Assembly (NCBI GenBank): GCA_030148725.1
Contig: JASBSU010000025.1
Location: 1 to 64,000 of the forward strand
Source: Hyphomicrobium sp.
GTDB lineage: Bacteria > Pseudomonadota > Alphaproteobacteria > Rhizobiales > Hyphomicrobiaceae
Direction of reading: 5' to 3'
Length of the DNA stretch: 64,000 bases
Made by a program: the position numbers and the translations under genes. Within the stretch, counting starts at the first letter, position 1. Each line of letters opens with the position of its first letter. The notes under the pieces are model-generated. The model was given only the letters and a program-made list of their open reading frames with translations. It was not told where the DNA came from and did no database searches. Below, piece by piece: positions 9,340 to 16,405 of the stretch.

Positions 9340-9768
9340 TCAGCCCGAGACCTGAGCGATCCAGTCGGTCAGGTTGTAGTACGTGGTGACGCGAGCGATC
9401 TTGCCATCGCGGATGGCGAAGAAGGTTCCAGCCGGCAGGATGTAGGTCTGGCCCTTGGCTTCGGGAAGGCCGCTGTCGGTCGCCTTGTAAACGCCATGGA
9501 CGTTGAACTCGGCGGCGGCGCGGGCGCCGTCCTTGCTCACCATCACGGTGACGTTCTCGAGCTTCTCCTTGTAGTGATGGTCCATGCGGGCGTTGAACGC
9601 CTTGAACTTGTCGAGGCCCATGCGGCGCTCGCCCTGGTTCACGTCATGGATCACGTCTTCGGTGAGGCAGGCGATCATGCCCGCGCTATCGCCGCTGTTG
9701 AAGGCGTCGTAATAGCGGCGGATGAGAGCGGCGGTTTCGACCCGCGCAGTGCTTTCGGCGTCGCTCAT
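9340..9768 (-). CDS. NTF2-like / SnoaL-fold protein
   Basis: A 142-residue single-domain protein of the NTF2-like superfamily (ketosteroid-isomerase or SnoaL type). The pattern is an N-terminal helix with YYDAFNSGDSAGMIACLTED, a strand with VNQGERRMGLDKFKAF, and C-terminal strands with GTFFAIRDGKIARVTTYYNL. Start chosen at MSDAEST because ACTGGAGCTACC gives a well-spaced ribosome-binding site there; a further five codons upstream are possible. It is the first gene of the panD operon. Members of this fold range from isomerases to binding proteins, and I cannot assign a ligand. No catalytic dyad was identified with confidence. Confidence 0.82.
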   Translation of the reverse strand: MSDAESTARVETAALIRRYYDAFNSGDSAGMIACLTEDVIHDVNQGERRMGLDKFKAFNARMDHHYKEKLENVTVMVSKDGARAAAEFNVHGVYKATDSGLPEAKGQTYILPAGTFFAIRDGKIARVTTYYNLTDWIAQVSG

Positions 9769-9824
9769 GGTAGCTCCAGTCAATTAAATCCGGAGCGCTC
9801 ATTAGCAGGTCGGGGGGCTGGCTG

Positions 9825-10031
9825 CTACTGGCTGGCGCGCGACATAGGGCGCTGAGGCAGAGGGCGGATAGAAGCGTTCTTCGCGGTGGAATGGTGGCGC
9901 GCTACCAGATCCCCGGTCTCACCAACCGTGCGGCTGATGGCGGACAGGCAACGGCTAAGCCAGCCGGGCATGTCCGGGGCCCGTGAGGCGTCGTCCAGGT
10001 AATCTTCAAGATCATACAACAGGCGCGTCAT
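9825..10031 (-). CDS. Small hypothetical protein (doubtful)
   Basis: A 68-codon frame beginning MTRLLYDLEDYLDDASRAP, with an acidic amphipathic start and a basic end. No homologous family is recognised and the ribosome-binding site is weak. It occupies part of an otherwise empty 437-base stretch between the NTF2-like gene and the secreted-protein gene. It could be a real small protein or chance; codon use looks plausible but the frame is short. Confidence 0.35.
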   Translation of the reverse strand: MTRLLYDLEDYLDDASRAPDMPGWLSRCLSAISRTVGETGDLVARHHSTAKNASIRPLPQRPMSRASQ

Positions 10032-10154
10032 CTATTAGCTCGAGCTTGGGTCTGACCCGGTGGTCTTAACGGAGCATTGTGCAGCTTGTGTGGAGCTTCC
10101 GTGGAGGCTGGTCTGAGTCGGCTTACGGACTTGTTAATTGAGGCCTGATGCAAG

Positions 10155-10180
10155 AAGGGCCGCGTCGGAACGCGGCCCTT
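10155..10180 (-). terminator. Perfect hairpin downstream of the secreted-protein gene
   Basis: AAGGGCCGCG (10155-10164) pairs perfectly with CGCGGCCCTT (10171-10180) around a 6-base loop. It sits 26 bases past the stop of the minus-strand gene. The following CTTGCAT on the minus strand is only weakly T-rich, so termination strength is uncertain. Confidence 0.55.
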
Positions 10181-10205
10181 GGCGTCGTACCCTCGTGATC
10201 TGAAT

Positions 10206-10511
10206 TCAGCGACGGTTGCTGGCCTGGCGGCGTGCAATGTCGCTTTTGGAAACTTCGCCAGCGGCGACGAGGGCGGAGATGCAACCCTTGGACAGGCGGT
10301 ATCCAACGGCGCGCATGCACCGGCGGGTCTCCGGGCTCTCAGGCTTGAAGGCGCTGCAGTTGGAGAGATAGTCGTTCGCGCAGGCCGAGCGCACCTGCGG
10401 GCTTACGGCGTCAGCGCGAGGGGCGAGCGCGACGGTAGCGACGATTGCCGCGGCCGCGGCGATCCCGGCACGATACGTGCGCAGCTTAAATCCGTGTGAC
10501 GTTGCGAACAT
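10206..10511 (-). CDS. Small secreted four-cysteine protein
   Basis: A 101-residue protein with a signal peptide predicted to be cleaved near residue 35 (PRADA/VSPQ). The mature part has four cysteines in SACANDYLSNC, RRCMRAVG and SKGCISAL, giving a conserved spacing familiar from small periplasmic proteins of Rhizobiales. The function is unknown. The start at MFATSHGF is preferred over an upstream in-frame ATG because the signal peptide then has normal length and an AAGGA ribosome-binding site precedes it. It is monocistronic and followed by a perfect hairpin. Confidence 0.75.
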   Translation of the reverse strand: MFATSHGFKLRTYRAGIAAAAAIVATVALAPRADAVSPQVRSACANDYLSNCSAFKPESPETRRCMRAVGYRLSKGCISALVAAGEVSKSDIARRQASNRR

Positions 10512-10756
10512 TGCCTTTATTCCTTCATACGCGGCCAACTGGCGCTTCACTCGGAGATACCCTACGGGCACGCGAACGGCTGTTCCCGTGAAGACGGGAA
10601 ACGCGCCGCGCGCGGCCCTTGTTTTTGGGGCAGTGAGTTTTGGGCGGTTGGCCGAAGAGTGATCAGCCCGGCGCCCTTGCCAGGAGGATGGACCGTTAAG
10701 GTAACCGGTCGGTAAACGCGGTCGCTGGAAGCTTGGCAGCGTTCAGTTTATCGCGT

Positions 10757-11086
10757 TCAGCCGCGGCATGGCCGGGCATCGAGGTCGGCGCTCCAGCCGC
10801 TGGCTTCCTTCGTGTAGCGAACCGATTTGCCGCGCGCCACGGACCAGCGAGCCCAGGCGCTGCCGTACTCGAAGTTCGTGAAGTCGGCCCAGGAGCGGGC
10901 GGCAGCCGCCTGCGCGGCGGCTTTGGTGCGCCCGGAGCCAGAGCCCGAGTGGTAATGGTCGGCCATGCACAAGCGGCCGCCTTCTTTGCGAAGGGTGTGG
11001 CTGTAGGCAAAGCCGGTGTCGTCGGCGCGGACGGCTGTGGTCGACGCAAGTGCGGCGGCAATTATCGCGAATGAAATACGGCGCAT
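10757..11086 (-). CDS. Small secreted protein of unknown function
   Basis: A 109-residue protein with a signal peptide (MRRISFAIIAAALAS, cleavage near AVRA/DDTG). The mature part has two cysteines (RLCMADHYH and DARPCRG) and an alanine/tryptophan-rich core with SWADFTNFEYGSAWARW. Proteins of this pattern are common and uncharacterised in Hyphomicrobiales. It is transcribed alone. Upstream, TTCCCC (11095-11100) and GGGGAA (11112-11117) can form a short hairpin in the leader. Confidence 0.75.
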   Translation of the reverse strand: MRRISFAIIAAALASTTAVRADDTGFAYSHTLRKEGGRLCMADHYHSGSGSGRTKAAAQAAAARSWADFTNFEYGSAWARWSVARGKSVRYTKEASGWSADLDARPCRG

Positions 11087-11165
11087 GTTGTTTTCCCCCC
11101 AACGTGAGCGGGGAAAGTGTAGTCTTGGTACGGAGCAGTCGCAATGACGGCTTTGCTCCGCAGGC

Positions 11166-12044
11166 CTACCAGGTCAGGCGTTCCATCACCGCGATTGCTG
11201 GCGGAGCGGGGGGCGCAAAGAGAATGGCCAGCTTGTCGGCGTCCAAGACGCCGTTCCCCATCATTTCGTCCCGGTGAATGCCCGAGGCCACGAAAATGGC
11301 GTCAATGCTGGCCGCCTCGGCGCCTTTGAGGTCGGTGCGCAGGCTATCGCCTACGGCGATGATGCGTTTGCGATCGACGGTTTCTCCGCGTGCGTTTTCC
11401 GCAGCTGCGTGGGCGGCATCGTAGGCGTTGGCGTGCGGCTTGCCGGCCCAGAACACTTCGCCGTCCATGCGCTCGTAGAGATCTGCGATGGCGCCGGCGC
11501 ACAGGTATTGGGTGCCGCCGACGTCAACCACGAGATCGGGATTGGCGCACACGAACGGTATGTTGCGGGCCCGCGCCCGCTCCAGCAGCGGGCGGTAATC
11601 GTCGGCTGTCTCGTTGATATCGTCGTTGAGGCCGGTGCACAGAATTGCTTCCGCGGTGTCGATGCTGGCCTGCGCGGCCGCGAGGCGGGTGAAGGTCGCT
11701 GCGTCCCGCTGCTGGGGACCGATGCAGTGGAGGCGTGTGTAACCCTTCTCCGCGATGTGGCGCAGCGCGATCTCTCCAGATGCCACGATGCCATCGTAGG
11801 CGTCGCGCGGTACGGCGCGCGAATCCAGCATCGCTGCAACGCGCTCTCCCGGCACGGGGGCATTGGATACGAGGATCACGGTTCCGCCCTTGGCGCGAAA
11901 TTTCAGGAGCGCATCGCAGGCGGCCTCGAATGCGCGATGTCCGTCGTGCAGGACGCCCCAAACGTCGCAGAACATGACGTCGTAATTTGCCAGGAGTTCA
12001 CCAGCGCGGGAAAGGACTGGCGGGGGCGAGAGGCGGCGCGACAT
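11166..12044 (-). CDS. HAD class IIA sugar-phosphatase-like hydrolase (TIGR01459 type)
   Basis: A 292-residue HAD-superfamily hydrolase of the NagD/class IIA subgroup. Motif I is MFCDVWGVLHDG (nucleophile Asp followed by a Trp where many have Asp), motif II is ILVSNAPVPG, and the C-terminal motifs occur around FWAGKPHANAYD and IAVGDSLRTDLKGA. The alphaproteobacterial TIGR01459 group fits this sequence; its physiological substrate is unknown. The start is placed at MSRRLSPPP (ATG). An upstream TTG at 12095 would add 17 residues. It is divergent from the small hydrophilic protein gene at 12131. Confidence 0.88.
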   Translation of the reverse strand: MSRRLSPPPVLSRAGELLANYDVMFCDVWGVLHDGHRAFEAACDALLKFRAKGGTVILVSNAPVPGERVAAMLDSRAVPRDAYDGIVASGEIALRHIAEKGYTRLHCIGPQQRDAATFTRLAAAQASIDTAEAILCTGLNDDINETADDYRPLLERARARNIPFVCANPDLVVDVGGTQYLCAGAIADLYERMDGEVFWAGKPHANAYDAAHAAAENARGETVDRKRIIAVGDSLRTDLKGAEAASIDAIFVASGIHRDEMMGNGVLDADKLAILFAPPAPPAIAVMERLTW

Positions 12045-12130
12045 GAGGTTTGTTGTCCGGCTGGAAACTGAGGAGCGCCTCAATACGTTCTGCAACGTGA
12101 AAAGCCAAGCCGAAGCCCTGGGAGGCAGTT

Positions 12131-12316
12131 ATGACCGACGGGAAGAAGAAAACGCCGACGGCGCGCGAGACATCGGGCGAGGGCGTGACGAAGGAGGTCC
12201 GCAAGGACAGCGGACGTACCGCCGAGGAGCGGGCCAATCCAAATCGCGATGAGGAATCGTCGGACGCTCGGCTGATCGATCGTCGCCGCGACGCCCGGAA
12301 CCCGCAGGGCATCTAG
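12131..12316 (+). CDS. Small hydrophilic protein, unknown function
   Basis: A 61-residue, highly charged protein without hydrophobic segments or cysteines, probably largely disordered (TPTARETSGEGVTKEVRKD near the start, ending RRRDARNPQGI). A good GGAGG ribosome-binding site precedes the ATG. It lies between the HAD hydrolase (divergent) and the Pr6Pr membrane protein (same strand, 68 bases downstream). No family is recognised. Confidence 0.6.
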   Translation: MTDGKKKTPTARETSGEGVTKEVRKDSGRTAEERANPNRDEESSDARLIDRRRDARNPQGI

Positions 12317-12384
12317 TCGCGCCACGGTCGCGCCCTCTGAACCAGCGTATAGTCGCGTCGCGTGGCAGGGGGTGGGGAGCGGCG

Positions 12385-13035
12385 GTGACAGCTAGTCGTA
12401 AGGCGATCTACCGTGTGTTCGCGGGGCTGATCACCCTCGCGGCCGTCTGTTTGCAATACTGGCTGCTCGTGCGGGGGCTCAGCGGACCAGCGGCGGTTCG
12501 CTTGACGATCCGGTTTTTCAGCTTCTTCACAATCCTGAGCAACCTCATCGCTGCCGCGGCTCTCCTGGTGCCGCCCTTGTGGCCGAGCAGTGCGCTTGGA
12601 TCATTCCTCGCGCGCCCATCCGTGCGTACCGGTATCGCTGGGTACATGGTGGTGGTCGGTGTCGTTTATTATCTGCTGCTCGTCGGGTTGAGCGAACGCG
12701 CTGGGCTGCCGCTGATCGTCGAGCACGTTCTGCATGCCGTGACACCGCCTCTGTTCCTGTTGGATTGGCTGATGTTCGTCGACAAGCGCGCGCTCGACTG
12801 GCGGGCCGGGGTGGCCTCGCTCGGATTCCCGCTGGTTTACGGAGCGTACACGCTGGCGCACGGCGCCACGACTGGGTGGTACCCTTATCCGTTTCTCGAT
12901 GTGGAGACGCTCGGCTATGCGCGCGTCGCGCTCAACATGGTGGGGCTCATCACCGCCTACCTGCTGCTTGTGGTAGCGATGACCTTCATCGGTAAGCGCG
13001 TCGGACGCATCAGCGGTGGCAGCGCCGCACCGTAG
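12385..13035 (+). CDS. Pr6Pr-family six-helix membrane protein
   Basis: A 216-residue integral membrane protein with about six hydrophobic segments. It includes RFFSFFTILSNLIAAAALL, the hallmark early segment of the Pr6Pr (FAR-17a/AIG1-like) family, and HAVTPPLFLLDWLMF followed by YGAYTLAHGATTGWYPYPF. Translation starts at GTG after GGGGAG. The biochemical function of bacterial Pr6Pr proteins is not established; some eukaryotic relatives hydrolyse lipid esters. It is convergent with a 42-residue membrane protein gene whose stop is immediately adjacent. Confidence 0.85.
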   Translation: MTASRKAIYRVFAGLITLAAVCLQYWLLVRGLSGPAAVRLTIRFFSFFTILSNLIAAAALLVPPLWPSSALGSFLARPSVRTGIAGYMVVVGVVYYLLLVGLSERAGLPLIVEHVLHAVTPPLFLLDWLMFVDKRALDWRAGVASLGFPLVYGAYTLAHGATTGWYPYPFLDVETLGYARVALNMVGLITAYLLLVVAMTFIGKRVGRISGGSAAP

Positions 13036-13164
13036 TTACTTTGCTTCTATCTTCACGGCCGGGGTGTCGATCACGATGCCGTGGCGCGAGTGCTCGTAAT
13101 AGAGATATCCCAGCACGGCGACGGCTACCGCCAGCACAGCAATGATGATGGTCTTGGCGTCCAT
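13036..13164 (-). CDS. 42-residue single-span membrane protein
   Basis: Begins MDAKTIIIAVLAVAVAVLGY and has one N-terminal transmembrane helix followed by a short charged tail (YYEHSRHGIVID). The frame stays open upstream, but this ATG has a well-spaced GGGGAG ribosome-binding site and gives a sensible small membrane protein. Such small one-helix proteins are frequent in Rhizobiales and their roles are unknown. Its stop abuts the stop of the convergent Pr6Pr gene. Confidence 0.65.
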   Translation of the reverse strand: MDAKTIIIAVLAVAVAVLGYLYYEHSRHGIVIDTPAVKIEAK

Positions 13165-13267
13165 CGGATCACTCCCCGATTTATTGTTCCTTGGCGCCGA
13201 GGAGTGCCACAGCGGGGGATTGCCGACAAGGCGGGTTTTGGCGCCAAAGGGGAATGCGGCCCGCGGC

Positions 13268-13975
13268 TCAAGCGTGAATGAGGTACCCCGGGAGACCGCG
13301 TGCGGCTTTGGTGCCTGCCAGACGCATGGCCTGCTCATGGGCGCGATCAAAGTCGCTGGTGAGCGTCTGCTTGGCGATGTGCTCGCGAAAGAAATTCGCC
13401 CACGCGAACTCACTGAACGGGACGCTCGTCTTGTGGAAGCCGCCGGCTTCGCGGACCGACCAAGCCAGATCCCGATAGCGGTCCGGCTTCATCTGGTCGA
13501 GCGCCGTGGGCAGTCGCGTCGGGCAGATCTTCCGACCATCCGCGTCATAGGCGTGCAGCCAGCCGAATGCCGCCATAGCGCGCAGGAACGGTCGTTTGGG
13601 AAGATCTGAGAGATCACCGACGATACGGACGAACACCTCGTCGACTTCGCTCTGCCAGAGGGCGAGGCTGAGGTGGTGGTGATCGATGATGTAGTAGGCA
13701 TCGCCCGGCCCCAGAACGGCCGGTACGGGGCGACGCTCGAGGAACCGGCGAAGCTTACGGGTGCTGTCGACGTGGCGAGCGATCTTGCGGCGCTTGGATT
13801 CGACGACGCTCATTCCGACTGCCATTTGCGTCGGGCGAATGTCGGAGAGGGGAACCGGTTCGTGCCAGTCGAGCTCGCCGATGGCAGCGATGGCGCTGCG
13901 CGGGATGCTCCAGTGGACGGGTGGGGGTGCAAGGGGACGTTTGGTGCGATTGCGACTGCACAACTTTGACGTCAT
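13268..13975 (-). CDS. ParB-like nuclease-fold protein (ParBc_2 type)
   Basis: A 235-residue protein matching the putative ParB-like nuclease family PF08857. Visible features are EPVPLSDIRPTQMAVG near residue 40, YYIIDHHHLSLALWQSEV (equivalent to the G/D-HHR region of the ParB/sulfiredoxin fold) and a C-terminal helical part with FAWANFFREHI. No partition partner is adjacent and no DNA-binding HTH typical of chromosomal ParB is visible, so a role in plasmid or chromosome partition is unlikely. Relatives may bind or hydrolyse nucleotides, but the function is unknown. It is transcribed toward the 42-residue gene, downstream of tRNA-Thr. Confidence 0.8.
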   Translation of the reverse strand: MTSKLCSRNRTKRPLAPPPVHWSIPRSAIAAIGELDWHEPVPLSDIRPTQMAVGMSVVESKRRKIARHVDSTRKLRRFLERRPVPAVLGPGDAYYIIDHHHLSLALWQSEVDEVFVRIVGDLSDLPKRPFLRAMAAFGWLHAYDADGRKICPTRLPTALDQMKPDRYRDLAWSVREAGGFHKTSVPFSEFAWANFFREHIAKQTLTSDFDRAHEQAMRLAGTKAARGLPGYLIHA

Positions 13976-14084
13976 CGATCCTCGACATGGTGCACGTGTG
14001 GTCGGGGATTCATCCTTTTGTGACTGTGGTAAATATTTCGTTGGCGGTAGCCTGCCACTGCGTCGCGAATGAAGCGAAGGATCG

Positions 14085-14160
<76 letters not shown>

Positions 14161-14177
14161 TGAAGGCGCGCGTGAGC

Positions 14178-14207
14178 CTTATACAGCGTGTCGGGCAGAA
14201 GCGCCAA
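14178..14207 (-). promoter_or_regulatory. Promoter of tRNA-Thr
   Basis: On the minus strand TTGGCG (14207-14202) and TATAAG (14183-14178) are separated by 18 bases. The expected start is about 10 bases before the tRNA 5' end. A sigma-70-like match, seen by eye. Confidence 0.55.
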
Positions 14208-14311
14208 TGGGTGCAGTGCGCCGCGGTGGGGCGGCGGTTAGCCAATCATTATCCATACGCTGGCATGGTGGGCTCAGTTGCGTCGAGTTCATCAAGTCCG
14301 AGGGTTTGCGC

Positions 14312-14677
14312 ATGCGTTTTGGTTCTTCGCTCGCCGTTATCAGCGTTGCCGCGGTCGTCGGCTTTGCTGCTGCGGCGCCGGCCCATGCAGAATGGTGCAG
14401 GGCTCCAAGGGGTGCGGTCTGCGGACCGGCTCCCGTCAGTCACTTCGTCTATTACCCGCGATATTCCAACGTCTACTACTGGGCGACGCTCGTTCCCTAT
14501 CCGGGCGCCTACCCGTACATGCCGCGCGGCTACTACGATCGCTACTACCGTCCCTATGGCCAGTATGCGCGTCGCTTCTGGCAGCCACGGCGGGCTCGTG
14601 TTGCGCCTGTTGCGGTTGCAGTACCGGCGCCGGCACCAGTGCCGGTTGGATGCTGTGAGGGCGGGCCGATCAAGTAG
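14312..14677 (+). CDS. Small secreted Tyr/Pro-rich protein
   Basis: A 121-residue protein with a clear signal peptide cleaved after about residue 26 (APAHA/EWCR). The mature chain is rich in tyrosine, arginine and proline (YPYMPRGYYDRYYRPYG) and ends in an Ala-Pro-Val stretch followed by CCEGG. It looks like a low-complexity exported or envelope-associated protein of the kind common in Hyphomicrobiales. The function is unknown. GAGGG precedes the chosen ATG; the same frame is open further upstream but without a plausible leader. It is divergent from tRNA-Thr and followed by another small secreted protein. Confidence 0.75.
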   Translation: MRFGSSLAVISVAAVVGFAAAAPAHAEWCRAPRGAVCGPAPVSHFVYYPRYSNVYYWATLVPYPGAYPYMPRGYYDRYYRPYGQYARRFWQPRRARVAPVAVAVPAPAPVPVGCCEGGPIK

Positions 14678-14831
14678 TGCCCCAAAGGTGCCGTGTTTCG
14701 GTCCGCCTTCAGGCCACGTTCATGTGGCGAGGCTCTTCGTGAGAGAGGAACGGGCGCCAGGTGCGCGCGTTTCCTCTGTCGCGATGCATGGACCGCCCCG
14801 GGGGCGGCGTAGAAATTTCTGGGAGATTTGC

Positions 14832-15152
14832 ATGATCAAGAAGAAGATCCTGCATCCATTGATGGCGCTCGTGTTTGCGGCGGGTCTTGCCGGCGCGACG
14901 GTTCAAGAAGCGCAGGCTGGTCGCGGTGCCGGCGTAGCTGCTGGCGTTGCAGCAGGCATCATCGGACTGGGCATTCTCGGTGCAGCCGCGAATGCTCGCG
15001 GCCGCGACTACTATTACGATGAGGGCCCCGCCTGCTACCGCGGTCCGCGTCGCTGCGGCTGGGAAAACCGGCGCTGCTTCGAGAACCGCTACGGTGACAC
15101 GGTGTGCCGCGGAGGCGACTGGGTTTGTCGTCGGCCGATGATCTGCGACTGA
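14832..15152 (+). CDS. Small secreted cysteine-containing protein
   Basis: A 106-residue protein with a signal peptide (cleavage near QEAQA/GRGAG), a glycine/alanine-rich segment (GVAAGVAAGIIGLGILGAAA) that could insert in a membrane, and a C-terminal part with six cysteines and many arginines (CYRGPRRCGWENRRC and VCRRPMICD). It is preceded by GGGAG and followed by a hairpin. The family is found widely in Rhizobiales without known function. Spacing and orientation suggest it is transcribed separately from the secreted protein at 14312. Confidence 0.75.
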   Translation: MIKKKILHPLMALVFAAGLAGATVQEAQAGRGAGVAAGVAAGIIGLGILGAAANARGRDYYYDEGPACYRGPRRCGWENRRCFENRYGDTVCRGGDWVCRRPMICD

Positions 15153-15211
15153 TCCTGTCGGACATCGCGGATAAGTAAGTTTGGAAGTTCAGGCGTCCAC
15201 GAGACGCCGTG

Positions 15212-15240
15212 CATGGGCCGCTCGACGGCCCATGTTGTTA
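15212..15240 (+). terminator. Probable terminator hairpin
   Basis: CATGGGCCG (15212-15220) pairs with CGGCCCATG (15226-15234) around a 5-base loop, followed by TTGTTA. It lies 60 bases past the secreted-protein stop and before the convergent rlmB stop. Confidence 0.6.
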
Positions 15241-15246
15241 TGCGGA

Positions 15247-16077
15247 TCAGCCTGCGTGGTGCGTGCGCTTCCAGCTCGCGTGATGCAAGCTGATCGCCGC
15301 GGCATTAGAAACGTTGAGGCTGCCGATCGGGCCGTTCGTGGCGATGCGGACCAGGCGATCGCAGCTCTGACGTGTCAGCTCGCGCAAGCCCTTGCCTTCA
15401 GCGCCAAGCACGAATGCAACGCGCTCGGTCAGCGGCTGGTCCTCGATGAGATGTTCGGCCGTGCCATCGAGCCCGAGAACGGTGCAGCCGTGCTCCTTCA
15501 GCTCGGCGATGGCGCGTGAGAGGTTTTTCACCAATGCCACGGGTACGAACTCCAGAGCGCCGGAGGCGGACTTTGCGAGCGTGCCGTCGAGCGGGGGGCT
15601 GTGGCGCCGCGTCATGACGAGGCCGGCGGCGCCGAACACCGCCGCGGAGCGGAGGATCGCACCGACGTTGTGCGGGTCCGTCACCTGATCCAGGACGATG
15701 AGCGGACCGGCGTCGGCGCGGGCCGCGAGCGCGAAAATGTCCGGCTCCTCCAGCGGCTCGGTTTCGAGCATGACGCCTTGATGCACCGTGTCGGCACCGA
15801 GCATGCGGTCGAGATCGCGGGGACTCACGCGCTCAGGGGCCGCCTGGCGGGCGGTGACCGATTCGCTGAGGCGGTTCTCTGCGTTCTCGGTCATCAAAAG
15901 GCGCAGGATCGGGCGGCCGGGGTTGCGGAGAGCGGACTCGACGGCATGAACGCCGAACAGGCGGACCCGGCCGTCGCCGGGCTCGTTCCTGGGGCTATCG
16001 CGCCAGTCGCGGCGCCCTTGGGAATGGCCATGCGAGGAGCGCTGACCGCGGTTGCGGCGGGGAGCATTCTGCTTCAT
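15247..16077 (-). CDS. rlmB: 23S rRNA (guanosine-2'-O-)-methyltransferase RlmB (TrmH/SpoU family)
   Basis: SpoU-type knotted methyltransferase; RlmB methylates the 2'-O of G2251 in 23S rRNA. The basic, disordered N-terminus is followed by the substrate-binding domain (LFGVHAVESALRNP) and the SPOUT domain. Its motifs are ALIVLDQVTDPHNVGAILRS-like (here GPLIVLDQVTDPHNVGAI), VFGAAGLVMTRRHS, FVLGAEGKGLRELT and SLNVSNAAAISLHHA. Start uncertain: MKQNAPRR (276 residues) is chosen, and in-frame ATGs at 16098 and 16173 would extend the basic tail. It lies between tRNA-Thr/secreted genes and tRNA-Tyr, a neighbourhood familiar in alphaproteobacteria. Confidence 0.92.
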   Translation of the reverse strand: MKQNAPRRNRGQRSSHGHSQGRRDWRDSPRNEPGDGRVRLFGVHAVESALRNPGRPILRLLMTENAENRLSESVTARQAAPERVSPRDLDRMLGADTVHQGVMLETEPLEEPDIFALAARADAGPLIVLDQVTDPHNVGAILRSAAVFGAAGLVMTRRHSPPLDGTLAKSASGALEFVPVALVKNLSRAIAELKEHGCTVLGLDGTAEHLIEDQPLTERVAFVLGAEGKGLRELTRQSCDRLVRIATNGPIGSLNVSNAAAISLHHASWKRTHHAG

Positions 16078-16268
16078 TTGGGGTCTCAGGGCGGACATAT
16101 CGGGCCTGCGGCAGCCGCATTGGCCGCGAGGCGAACTCAGGAAGCCGCATCCTGCCGCTTTTCCATTTGACATCCAAGGGGCTCATGCGGATAAACGCCT
16201 CCGCCCTGTCGCCCCTAGCGCGGGGCGATTTCATTTAGGCGCCTGCGGCGCCTCAATGGATGGTGTGA

Positions 16269-16353
16269 GGAGGGGTGCCCGAGTGGCTAAAGGGGACGGA
16301 CTGTAAATCCGTTGGCTTCGCCTACGCTGGTTCGAATCCAGCCCCCTCCACCA
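16269..16353 (+). tRNA. tRNA-Tyr (GUA)
   Basis: An 85-nt class II tRNA: acceptor GGAGGGG/CCCCTCC, long variable arm, anticodon loop CTGTAAA (anticodon GTA), T arm GGTTCGAATCC, encoded CCA at 16351-16353, then a T-run (ATTTTTAC). Confidence 0.97.
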
Positions 16354-16405
16354 TTTTTACGCCGCTCCTGCCGGCAGCGGGCGGGCCATGTGGCCAGACT
16401 TCCTT

